The notes beneath the pieces are model-generated. The model did not search any database and had not been told where the DNA came from. It worked only from the letters and a program-made list of their open reading frames with translations. Source: Bacteroidales bacterium UBA2287 (lineage in GTDB: Bacteria > Bacteroidota > Bacteroidia > Bacteroidales > Tenuifilaceae). From it: a DNA stretch of 64,000 nt. A program made the translations under genes and the position numbers. This document shows positions 35,024 through 43,002 of this stretch, piece after piece; position 1 is the stretch's first letter; the number at the start of each line of letters is the position of its first letter. The stretch covers positions 3,617 through 67,616 of the forward strand of contig DDWL01000039.1 of NCBI GenBank assembly GCA_002345675.1, read 5' to 3'.

Positions 35024-36475
35024 ATGACTTTATCGAAACTACAACCTACGGAGATTTGGAAGTATTTTGAAGAAATACTCGCCATTCCTCGTCCTTCAAA
35101 AAAAGAAGAGAAAATAATTGCCTACCTACTCGATTTTGGCAAAAAGCACAACCTCGACACTCGTCGCGATGAAGCGGGCAACATAATTATTACTAAGCCA
35201 GCAACAAAGGGCTACGAAAAAGTTCAACCTGTTGTTCTTCAGAGCCATATCGACATGGTTTGCGAGAAGAATAGCGACGTGAAGCACGACTTTAACAACG
35301 ATCCTATTCAGGCTTACATTGATGGTAATTGGGTAAAAGCCAAAGGAACTACCCTTGGTGCCGACGACGGCATTGGTATTGCTGCTCAGCTTGCAGTTCT
35401 TGCTTCGAAAACAATTGAACATGGCCCCATTGAATGTCTTTTTACCACCGACGAGGAAACAGGACTTACAGGGGCTTTCGAAATGAAGTCGGGATTTTTT
35501 AAATCGAAAATTCTTTTAAACCTCGATTCCGAGGATGAAGGCGAACTATTTATTGGCTGTGCTGGAGGCGTTGACACCGTTGTAACTTTTGCTTACCATA
35601 ACGACAGGGTGCCGAGCAATTCAACAGCATTTAAAATTTCGGTTACTGGATTAAAGGGTGGGCACAGCGGCGACGATATTGATAAAGGGTTGGGCAACTC
35701 GCTTAAAATTATTAATAGGTTTCTTTGGAAAGGCACAAACCTATTCGACCTTAGGCTTGCCAACCTCGATGGCGGAAATCTTCGTAACGCCATTGCCCGC
35801 GAAGCATTTGCGGTTTTTGTAGTTCACGAGGAAGACTCGGAAGGGATGAAGGATCTTTTCAATGTTCTTAGCAAAGAAATTGCCTTTGAACTTTCGGTAA
35901 CCGAGCCAAACCTAAAAATTACCATGGAGCAAACCGAAATGCCCGAATGGGTTATAAACGAGCCTACTCAATTCGACTTGCTTAACTCGCTGTACGCTTG
36001 TCCCCATGGAGTTATAGCCATGAGTAGCCAAATGCCAGGGCTTGTTGAAACCTCGACTAACCTTGCATCTGTTAAATTTATACAGGATAGCCAGATTCTG
36101 GTTACCACCAGCCAGCGCAGCGCCATCGACTCGTCGAAAACCGATATTGCCAACATGGTCGAAAGCGTTTTTCGTTTGGCCAATGCCAGCGTTGTTCACT
36201 CCGAAGGTTACCCCGGATGGGCTCCAAATACCAACTCGGAAATACTACAAATTACGCGTAATTCGTACAAAAAGCTCTTTGGGGTCGACCCAGTAGTTAG
36301 GGCAATTCACGCAGGGCTCGAGTGCGGTCTTTTCCTCGAAAAGTATCCATACCTCGATATGATATCGTTTGGGCCAACCATTAAAGGAGCCCACTCGCCC
36401 GACGAGCGAATTAATATTGAAACAACCGAAAAGTTTTGGAAGCTGCTACTCGATGTTCTTAAAACGGTAAAGTAA
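35024..36475 (+). CDS. pepD: Aminoacyl-histidine dipeptidase (Xaa-His dipeptidase, M20)
   Basis: 483 aa from the ATG at 35024; the frame is open to 34979 but family members start near MTLSKLQP. Metal ligands sit in VLQSHIDMVCEK and TLGADDGIGIA, with general base glutamate in TTDEETGLTGA, then LLNLDSEDEGE and C-terminal THAG-like RAIHAGLECG. It hydrolyses carnosine-like and other dipeptides in the cytosol. A strong terminator follows. Confidence 0.93.
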   Translation: MTLSKLQPTEIWKYFEEILAIPRPSKKEEKIIAYLLDFGKKHNLDTRRDEAGNIIITKPATKGYEKVQPVVLQSHIDMVCEKNSDVKHDFNNDPIQAYIDGNWVKAKGTTLGADDGIGIAAQLAVLASKTIEHGPIECLFTTDEETGLTGAFEMKSGFFKSKILLNLDSEDEGELFIGCAGGVDTVVTFAYHNDRVPSNSTAFKISVTGLKGGHSGDDIDKGLGNSLKIINRFLWKGTNLFDLRLANLDGGNLRNAIAREAFAVFVVHEEDSEGMKDLFNVLSKEIAFELSVTEPNLKITMEQTEMPEWVINEPTQFDLLNSLYACPHGVIAMSSQMPGLVETSTNLASVKFIQDSQILVTTSQRSAIDSSKTDIANMVESVFRLANASVVHSEGYPGWAPNTNSEILQITRNSYKKLFGVDPVVRAIHAGLECGLFLEKYPYLDMISFGPTIKGAHSPDERINIETTEKFWKLLLDVLKTVK

Positions 36476-36493
36476 CTTAAGGCATTCAAATGC

Positions 36494-36523
36494 AAAAAGC
36501 CCTGAATTATCAGGGCTTTTTTT
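36494..36523. terminator. Bidirectional terminator after pepD
   Basis: AGCCCTGA, loop ATTA, TCAGGGCT, with A-run before and seven T after. It lies between convergent stops (36475 and 36541). Confidence 0.92.
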
Positions 36524-36540
36524 GTAATGGGAAAACCCAA

Positions 36541-37395
36541 CTATATCAAAAATAGTAACCTCAAATGCGAAACCATGCCTGTTACTACTTGTCCTGTTTC
36601 AAAATTGAATTCGGAACCCCTAAAACTGTGGGGAATTGAATAAACAATAAGAGTAACTAAAGCGGCAACAACAGTAGCCCAGGGTCGCTCCTTTTTCAAA
36701 TTTACAAGAACTGCAATAACCCAAAATACAAAAGCAATTAGGGTTTTATTGTCGGTTAAATCGGAGCCGTAGGGAAAGCCAGTCCACGCCTCGCCAAATG
36801 CGTAAAGTTGAACAATTGGACCAAAAACTAATCCCCCAACAAGCATTAACAGTAACGTTAACATTCCATAAAAACGAAATTTGTTGTGCTTAAACAGAGC
36901 CATAACACCAGCCAAACTACTAAATACCATAGCAATAAACATTAGTAAAATATGAGGCAGTAGCGCCCAGTTTGGAACTGCACCCTTAAAGCGAATAATA
37001 ATGGGGTCTTCTTTCGAAATTGATTCAACCTCGTTGCTAAAAGGCTTGTCGAACTCCAAGTAGTACTCCAACTTTCCTGCTGGCGGTAAATTCGAGGGCA
37101 TAATTGCAACCATTCTATTGCTGTCGCCCATAAGAAAGGGCATCGACGACCACTCGTCGTTGGTTGGGTAACGACGATAGTAAATGTACGAGTTCCATTC
37201 CAACGGTATGTTGGGAATACTAATTTCAAGCACCTCATTACACTCAAAACTCCTTGGTAGCTTAATTTTTACATCAACTGTGTCGATAGTGAACTTTACC
37301 TTTTTGGGATAAGTTGGGCCTGTTTGCCTTTGGTAAATTATAGCAATGCCAGTAATAACTATGGCTGCTAACCAGAAAAAAAATGTACGGTTCAT
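36541..37395 (-). CDS. Membrane protein of unknown function
   Basis: 284 aa. One N-terminal helix (5-21), an extracytoplasmic region of about 125 residues rich in beta-type sequence, then four membrane helices (about 150-172, 180-200, 215-235, 243-260). I do not recognise the family. It lies 17 nt downstream of the M28 peptidase gene in the same direction, so the pair is probably an operon at the envelope. No catalytic motif seen. Confidence 0.7.
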   Translation of the reverse strand: MNRTFFFWLAAIVITGIAIIYQRQTGPTYPKKVKFTIDTVDVKIKLPRSFECNEVLEISIPNIPLEWNSYIYYRRYPTNDEWSSMPFLMGDSNRMVAIMPSNLPPAGKLEYYLEFDKPFSNEVESISKEDPIIIRFKGAVPNWALLPHILLMFIAMVFSSLAGVMALFKHNKFRFYGMLTLLLMLVGGLVFGPIVQLYAFGEAWTGFPYGSDLTDNKTLIAFVFWVIAVLVNLKKERPWATVVAALVTLIVYSIPHSFRGSEFNFETGQVVTGMVSHLRLLFLI

Positions 37396-37412
37396 ATTAT
37401 TAAAAATGAAAA

Positions 37413-39191
37413 TTATAATTGAACTAAAACAACTAATTTTTCACCATTTCTTTTAAGTTCAACCGAAATGGTGTTTCCAGGTTTAAGATCTTTTAAACGA
37501 AACATATAATCGTGAATATTGTTAACCTTTTGTCCATTTAAAGCTGTAATAATATCGTCTTTTTTAATGCCAGCAATAAACGCAGGGTTATTTGGGGTAA
37601 CGGCTAAAACTTTAAGACCATCGTTAGTCGCTCCGCTAACATCGGGCATAATACCTAACTTAACTTTAAGGTCACGGCCATGACGAGTAGGGCTGCTCTT
37701 TGGACCAGCTTCCTGAAAGGTTAATTTTTGGGAAACCGAAACCAATTCGGTTACTATGGCTTCGATAAATTGTGAAGTTTCGAAAAGCCCCTCGAAGTTT
37801 ATCCTATCAATTTTATCGTTTGGTGTATGGTAATCGACATGCGCTCCTGTGCTTATAAAGAAAACGGGAATGTCCTTTCCGTAAAACGAGGCATGATCGG
37901 ATGGACCATAACCCTCGGGCGATTTAGCCATATTAAATTTAAATACCTCATTAACTTTATCGATAAGCCCTTCCGACTCGAGCGAGGTTTTTACTCCTCC
38001 AACTTGTAAAGCCTTATCGGCACTCATTCTTCCCACCATATCAACATTAATCATGGCAACAATGCTGTCAATTGGAATAATGGGGTTCTCGATAAAAAAG
38101 CGTGACCCTAAAAGTCCCATCTCTTCGGCACCAAATGCAACAACCACAATACTTCTTTTATTTAAATTGCCAGCAAATTTTTGCGCTACCTCGAGAATAG
38201 CCGAAACGCCCGAAGCATTATCGTCGGCTCCATTATGCACGCCAAGTGTATCAGGTATTCTGCTCGAAGAGCCCTTGCCCCCATTTCCTAAATGGTCGTA
38301 ATGGGCACCAATAACAATGTACTGGTTCTTAAGCAACGGGTCGGTGCCTTCAATTAGGCCAACAACATTTTGCGTTTGCTTTTTTTGAAGAATAATATCG
38401 GTGCGTGCGGCAACATTTGCCTTAACGGCAAACGACGATGGTCTGCGAATATTTAAAAACTTCTTTTCTAACGATGAAACGTTTAGCCCTGAAGTATGAA
38501 GAATTCTATCGACCACGTTCCGACTTACTTGAATAACAGGAATACCAACGTCGAAAGCTTTTTCCGACATATTAACCAGTTCGTCGGAAGGGTCGTAACT
38601 TGAACCCGAAACCATAATTACGCCAATTGCCCCATTGTCATTTGCAAGCATAGCCTTATTTCTATCGGATGAGTATGTAATAAAAGGGCTTTCGGAATTT
38701 TTCGAATCGGGGTCGCCTCGTAGAATTAATGCCCATTTTCCGTTTACGTTAACCGACAAGTAGTCGTCCCACATAAGTGCCTTTGTGTTTATACTAAAGC
38801 CATAACCTACAAATACAACCGATGCCGAAACACTGTCGGAGGACGAAAAGGGGAATATTGAATAGTCGGTACCCAGCTGCAAACTTTGTCCCGAAATTCG
38901 TACCGTATTATCGGCTCCTAATTCTTGCTTTGCAACAAAGTCGAAAAACTGGTAACCATTTCGGCCAATAAGCTTAATGCCCGAAAGTTCCATTTGATCC
39001 TTAATATACTTAGCAGCAACCCTATCGAAGGGAGTGCCAGGCAAGCGTCCTTGTAACGAGTCGGACGATAAAAGGTCGACATGAGCGTAAAGCTCCTTTT
39101 GGGTAATTTCGCGATCAAATCCTTGGGGTTGTGTGCACGATGCAATAAGACAAATGCCAATTAGCATCGAAGAGCGTAGAAATACTTTCAT
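37413..39191 (-). CDS. M28 aminopeptidase lipoprotein with PA and PDZ domains
   Basis: 592 aa. Lipoprotein signal (cysteine in CLIASCTQ, near residue 20). A protease-associated domain is at about 120-250. The M28 zinc peptidase core has VIGAHYDHLG, HNGADDNASGVSAI, AFGAEEMGLLGS and IPVFFISTGAHVDYHTPND, giving the two-zinc ligand set His, Asp, Glu, Asp and His. A C-terminal PDZ domain (about 515-590: KVLAVTPNNPAFIAGIKKDD) follows. Predicted extracytoplasmic aminopeptidase anchored in the outer membrane or periplasm. A TAGGTTTG promoter element is 40 nt upstream. Confidence 0.92.
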   Translation of the reverse strand: MKVFLRSSMLIGICLIASCTQPQGFDREITQKELYAHVDLLSSDSLQGRLPGTPFDRVAAKYIKDQMELSGIKLIGRNGYQFFDFVAKQELGADNTVRISGQSLQLGTDYSIFPFSSSDSVSASVVFVGYGFSINTKALMWDDYLSVNVNGKWALILRGDPDSKNSESPFITYSSDRNKAMLANDNGAIGVIMVSGSSYDPSDELVNMSEKAFDVGIPVIQVSRNVVDRILHTSGLNVSSLEKKFLNIRRPSSFAVKANVAARTDIILQKKQTQNVVGLIEGTDPLLKNQYIVIGAHYDHLGNGGKGSSSRIPDTLGVHNGADDNASGVSAILEVAQKFAGNLNKRSIVVVAFGAEEMGLLGSRFFIENPIIPIDSIVAMINVDMVGRMSADKALQVGGVKTSLESEGLIDKVNEVFKFNMAKSPEGYGPSDHASFYGKDIPVFFISTGAHVDYHTPNDKIDRINFEGLFETSQFIEAIVTELVSVSQKLTFQEAGPKSSPTRHGRDLKVKLGIMPDVSGATNDGLKVLAVTPNNPAFIAGIKKDDIITALNGQKVNNIHDYMFRLKDLKPGNTISVELKRNGEKLVVLVQL

Positions 39192-39231
39192 ACAGGTGGT
39201 TTTTGTTTTGCGAGTTTTAAAAACGCAATTA

Positions 39232-39239
39232 CAAACCTA
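39232..39239 (-). promoter_or_regulatory. -7 promoter element TAGGTTTG (minus strand)
   Basis: Exact TAnnTTTG match on the minus strand, 40 nt upstream of the M28 peptidase start. No -33 partner at the usual distance. Confidence 0.45.
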
Positions 39240-39302
39240 CATAAAAAAATAAGAAAAACCGAATTGAAATACCAACAAAATAGATAATTACCCCTTGCGA
39301 AA

Positions 39303-40478
39303 TTAAGCAATGCGCTTTACACTTCTCATCAAAAACAAAAGGCTAATTGCCGAAAGAACAACCAATACCAAACCTGCAATAGTAAGCGCTGCCGAAAGGC
39401 TAAGCCTGTCGGTTGCCCAACCGTAAATTGGACCCGCAATTGAGAAAATTATACGAATGGCAAAGTTGCGAACCGACAGAACGGTTGCTCTTACGTTGGA
39501 ATTTGAATGGCGATTTATATAATCCTTTAAAACTGGAGTTGCAATTCCCCTCACAAGATAGAATATAAAAAGAGGCACAAATCCCCAAATGCTTTTGCTA
39601 CCAGCAACCCAAAAGAAGCCAAGGCTAAGCAGAACAACGGTTGCCCAAAGGGTAAATTTCATTCCAAACATTCGCTCAATACGGTACGCATAAAGGGCGG
39701 TAATTCCTACCGAGAGGTTTAGCAGTGTCCACATAACACCAAACATTCCCTTAGGCAAGCCAATTGACATAAACCAGGGTTGAACAAACCACGCCATGCT
39801 TAGGGTTGATGCACCAACAATTGATGAAAAAATGATATTCCATCGCAGCTGAACATTATCGACCAGCGAATACTTTACAACTTTAATTACCTCGCTAAAT
39901 CCCAGTTTCAGCTTAATTTCGTGAACCTTTGGTTCAAAAAGGGTGAGAGCAGCAGGTACGGCTGCCAGCGCAACCAAAGTTTGGGCAAAGTATGGAGTTC
40001 GAAGGCTTACGGTTGCAAGCAAGCCGCCAATTATTCCCGCAAAGGCTTCGGCAAAATTTCCAAGCGACACCATGCGCCCTTCGTACTTTACGTACGAATT
40101 CTCGCGCTTTTCGCTTAGTAGCGAATCGTAAAGCAGCGCCGAATCGGCTCCCGAAATCATACTTTGTCCAAAGCCCAATACAACCTCGGCAACTAAAAAT
40201 CCCCAAAATCCGGAGGTAAGCGAGTAGGTTAAAAATCCAAAGAATCCTAAAATGGTGCCAATTACAAGGGTATTTTTACGGCCAAGCGCATCAGCAAAAA
40301 ATCCCGAGGGAATTTCGAGCACCACAATTGAAATGGAGTAAACTGCCTGCAAAATGAATACATCCTGCATTCCCAAACCATTGTCGTTGTAAAACAGAAC
40401 AACAATGGGCATTACCAGCATAAACCAGTGCGATGCCTTTATGATAAAAAGCCGAAGAATGTTGTGCCATGCATTCAT
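39303..40478 (-). CDS. Major facilitator superfamily transporter
   Basis: 391 aa from the ATG at 40478; an in-frame ATG at 40499 would add seven residues but overlaps a -7 element. About 12 hydrophobic segments, with the MFS loop 2-3 motif FFADALGRKNTL and loop motif ALLYDSLLSEK. The closest general type is the MFS_1 efflux permeases of Bacteroidota. Substrate not predictable. The transcript may be nearly leaderless. Confidence 0.88.
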   Translation of the reverse strand: MNAWHNILRLFIIKASHWFMLVMPIVVLFYNDNGLGMQDVFILQAVYSISIVVLEIPSGFFADALGRKNTLVIGTILGFFGFLTYSLTSGFWGFLVAEVVLGFGQSMISGADSALLYDSLLSEKRENSYVKYEGRMVSLGNFAEAFAGIIGGLLATVSLRTPYFAQTLVALAAVPAALTLFEPKVHEIKLKLGFSEVIKVVKYSLVDNVQLRWNIIFSSIVGASTLSMAWFVQPWFMSIGLPKGMFGVMWTLLNLSVGITALYAYRIERMFGMKFTLWATVVLLSLGFFWVAGSKSIWGFVPLFIFYLVRGIATPVLKDYINRHSNSNVRATVLSVRNFAIRIIFSIAGPIYGWATDRLSLSAALTIAGLVLVVLSAISLLFLMRSVKRIA

Positions 40479-40484
40479 AGGCGG

Positions 40485-40492
40485 CAAAGATA
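40485..40492 (-). promoter_or_regulatory. -7 promoter element TATCTTTG next to the MFS start (minus strand)
   Basis: Exact TAnnTTTG match ending only 6 nt from the ATG at 40478. Bacteroidota transcripts start a few bases after this box, so the mRNA would have almost no leader. Confidence 0.5.
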
Positions 40493-40563
40493 GCAGCAAT
40501 GGGGAAATTTAAAATTTGGTTTGATAAAAAAACGCTATTTTTACAAGTAAAATCAACCAGCAT

Positions 40564-41232
40564 ATGTTTAAGTTACTTTCAGTTTCGCCCTTTTTCAGAG
40601 GAATTTCGCCCGAGGAGCTGGAGCAAATCTTCAGCCGAATTTCGTACTCGGTAAAATCATTTTCGAAGGGGCAAACCATTGCCCAGCGCGAGGATGAGAT
40701 TAAAAATTTGTGCATAGTTGTTGACGGCGTTGTTAAAGGCGAAATGGTCGATTTTACAGGAAAAATCCTTAAAGTTGAAGAGATTCAAGCACCTCAACCC
40801 CTCGCCCACGCAGTAATGTTTAGCAATTCCAACAAGTTTCCGGTTGATGTGGTTGCGCTGGTCGATTGTAAAATACTTTTTATACCCAAAGCCGATGTGC
40901 TTCGCTTGCTGCAGTCGAACGTAATTATTCTCAACAACTTTTTAAACGCCGTTTCGAACAGGGCACATTTTTTAACCAATAAACTTTGGTTTCTGTCGTT
41001 TAAAACAATAAAAGAAAAGGTTGCCCACTACCTTTTATCGCTTGCCAAAAGCGAAACCCGAACAACCATTATTCTTCCCAAAACCCATCAGGAACTGGCC
41101 GAATTTTTTGGAGTTACTCGTCCTTCGCTGGCACGAGTTTTTGCCGAAATGGAGGCCGAAGGCATAATTACCGTAAACCGAAAGGAAATTTCGATAGTTA
41201 ACAGGAATAGGTTGATGGAGATGATTAAGTAA
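40564..41232 (+). CDS. Crp/Fnr-family transcriptional regulator
   Basis: 222 aa. N-terminal cyclic-nucleotide-binding-like beta roll (1-120), dimer helix, and C-terminal winged helix (about 165-220) with HQELAEFFGVTRPSLARVFAEME as recognition region. The NKLWFLSFKTIKEKVAHYLL stretch is common in anaerobic or redox-type Crp/Fnr members. No cysteine cluster of Fnr is seen at the N terminus, so ligand unknown. Divergent from the MFS gene (85 bp) and followed by the unusual repeat region and the RRE gene cluster, which it could control. Confidence 0.88.
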   Translation: MFKLLSVSPFFRGISPEELEQIFSRISYSVKSFSKGQTIAQREDEIKNLCIVVDGVVKGEMVDFTGKILKVEEIQAPQPLAHAVMFSNSNKFPVDVVALVDCKILFIPKADVLRLLQSNVIILNNFLNAVSNRAHFLTNKLWFLSFKTIKEKVAHYLLSLAKSETRTTIILPKTHQELAEFFGVTRPSLARVFAEMEAEGIITVNRKEISIVNRNRLMEMIK

Positions 41233-41269
41233 AGTGTTTTATTTAAAACGTTGTTAATCTTTTACATAG

Positions 41270-41347
41270 TTTGATATTTCTGCTTTTCAACTTTGATATT
41301 TCTGTTATTTAACTTTGAAATTACGTCTTTTGTATTTTGAATTTGTG
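41270..41347. repeat. 22-bp direct repeats (TTTGATATTTCTG) upstream of the PqqD-like gene
   Basis: Units of 22 bp start at 41270, 41292 and 41314, and a shortened one starts at 41336. Units 1 and 2 share TTTGATATTTCTG and end AAC; the others are degraded but keep TTTGAA. Two helical turns of period place identical faces of DNA in line, as at multi-site operators. They lie between the Crp/Fnr gene and the PqqD-like gene. Confidence 0.7.
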
Positions 41348-41587
41348 TTAAATAAAAATTGCAACGAACAATAAGTCCCCCTATTGAAATAAGCGTAGAA
41401 ATTTATTTAAGTTAGAAATTTAGGAGTATTGCTCAAAAAAAATTTATTAATTCCTTTAAAAACTGAAATTTAACATACCTTTATTAATCAATGATTTAAA
41501 CTAAACGTTTAAATTAAATTGAAAATACCAAAACATTTTGTTAGGGTATCCCCTTTTCATGTTGTACTAACAACAAAAGCAATAGCC

Positions 41588-41830
41588 ATGACACTTAGAA
41601 AAAATATTGCGGTAAGCGAAAACGGTTTTGTTTTCGATCCGTCCACGGGCGACTCGTTTACCCTAAACAACACCGCGCTCGAAATTGTAGAACTAATAAA
41701 AAGCGGCAAAAGCCACAGTGAGGTGGTTACATTTCTACTCGAAAAGTACGAAGCCGACAAGCCGCTTATTGAGCGTTACCTCGTTGAATTTTTTGAGGAG
41801 ATGAAAACCTATAGCCTAATTGAGCAATAG
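41588..41830 (+). CDS. Stand-alone PqqD-like protein (RiPP recognition element fold)
   Basis: 80 aa from the ATG at 41588 (an in-frame TTG at 41519 would add 23 residues without family support). The order of beta strands (IAVSENGFVFDPSTGDSFTLN), then NTALEIVELIKSGKSHSEVV, then a helix-turn-helix-like LLEKYEADKPLIERYLVEFFEEM and final YSLI, fits the PqqD domain (PF05402). Such domains bind leader peptides of ribosomal peptides and present them to modifying enzymes. The ATP-grasp gene starts 2 nt after its stop, so translation is almost certainly coupled. No precursor peptide was found nearby. Fold assignment is good; the partner is unknown. Confidence 0.75.
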   Translation: MTLRKNIAVSENGFVFDPSTGDSFTLNNTALEIVELIKSGKSHSEVVTFLLEKYEADKPLIERYLVEFFEEMKTYSLIEQ

Positions 41831-41832
41831 CC

Positions 41833-42882
41833 ATGCTGCCTAAACAAAAAATAACCATTGGCGTAACGGGATTAAACAATATTGATAGTCCTGGTCCTGG
41901 AATACCTGTAATTCGTGGGCTAAAGGAATCGGATGTTTTCGAAATTCGAATTGTGGGCCTTGCATACGAAACCCTTGAACCAGGAATTTACATGAGGGAT
42001 TTGGTCGATAAAGCCTACATAATCCCCTACCCTTCTGGTGGAAAAGATGCTCTTCTCGAGCGACTTGTGTACATTCACCAAATTGAAAAAATTGATGTTA
42101 TTATTCCAAATTTCGATGCTGAGCTGTACTCGTTTATAAAACTCGAACCCGAGCTAAAGGCAATGGGAATAGCAGTATTCTTGCCCACGCTCGAGCAATT
42201 CGAGGAGCGCCATAAAACCAATCTTCCCGAATACGGCAAAAAGTACGGCATTAACGTTCCCGAAAGCTTCGAAATAACCAACGTTTCACAGGTCGAAAAG
42301 GCAGCTGAGAAGTTGAAATTTCCCCTTATGGTAAAGGGAAAGTACTACGATGCCTACATTGCTGCTGCACCCGAACAGGTTAGCTACTACTTTAGCAAAC
42401 TCGCCGCAAAATGGGGACTGCCAATAATTCTTCAAAAATTTGTAAAGGGTACCGAGGTTAACGTAATTGCCCTGGGCGACGGAAAAGGAAATACAATAGC
42501 CGCCGTTCCAATGCGAAAGCAGTACATAACCGACAAGGGAAAAGCTTGGGGCGGAATTACCCTCGACGACGAACGAATGGTAAACCTTGCTAAGCACATT
42601 ATTAAGCAAACCAAATGGCGCGGGGGCATGGAACTCGAGCTGGTTCGCGATGCTAAAAACGAGTTTTACCTTATCGAAATAAATCCCCGAATTCCTGCTT
42701 GGGTATACCTTGCCGTAGGTGCAGGTCAAAACATTCCCGAAGCACTTGTAAAGCTTGCCCTCGGAATGCCCGTTGAGCCATACGCCAACTACGATGTGGG
42801 CAAAATGTTTATTCGCTACTCGTTCGATATGATTGTAGATTTAAAAGAATTTGAAGCACTGACAACTAAAGGGGAATATTAG
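41833..42882 (+). CDS. ATP-grasp ligase of carbamoyl-phosphate synthase type
   Basis: 349 aa. N-terminal Rossmann-like preATP-grasp region (1-110), ATP-binding KFPLMVKGKYYDAY, P-loop-like IILQKFVKGTEVNVIALGDGKG, and C-terminal metal-binding LIEINPRIPAW. Overall most like CarB-fold ATP-grasp enzymes that activate a carboxylate as acyl phosphate and join it to an amine. It is not full-length CarB (which is over 1000 residues) and has no oligomerisation or glutaminase partner. Coupled to a PqqD-like protein and followed, after a repeat array, by a fold-type III PLP enzyme. Probable role: ligation of an amino acid to a peptide or carrier; this is inferred. Confidence 0.8.
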   Translation: MLPKQKITIGVTGLNNIDSPGPGIPVIRGLKESDVFEIRIVGLAYETLEPGIYMRDLVDKAYIIPYPSGGKDALLERLVYIHQIEKIDVIIPNFDAELYSFIKLEPELKAMGIAVFLPTLEQFEERHKTNLPEYGKKYGINVPESFEITNVSQVEKAAEKLKFPLMVKGKYYDAYIAAAPEQVSYYFSKLAAKWGLPIILQKFVKGTEVNVIALGDGKGNTIAAVPMRKQYITDKGKAWGGITLDDERMVNLAKHIIKQTKWRGGMELELVRDAKNEFYLIEINPRIPAWVYLAVGAGQNIPEALVKLALGMPVEPYANYDVGKMFIRYSFDMIVDLKEFEALTTKGEY

Positions 42883-42992
42883 GAGGACGGGAGTCGGATG
42901 ACCGAAGACCGACACTTCGATAAACTCAGTGTCCGAGGCGAACTGAGAACCGAGAACTGATAACTGATAACTGATAACTGATAACAGATAAC
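42883..42992. repeat. Heptamer repeat array inside the ATP-grasp / PLP operon
   Basis: From about 42892: ACCGAAG/ACCGACA units, the module acttcgataaactcagtgtc, cgaggcgaactgag, then ACCGAGA, four ACTGATA units, ACAGATA and ACCC. It starts close to the ATP-grasp stop (42882) and ends 10 nt before the next start. Same family as at 1, 26291 and 33729. Confidence 0.9.
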
Positions 42993-43002
42993 CCAAAATA
43001 CT

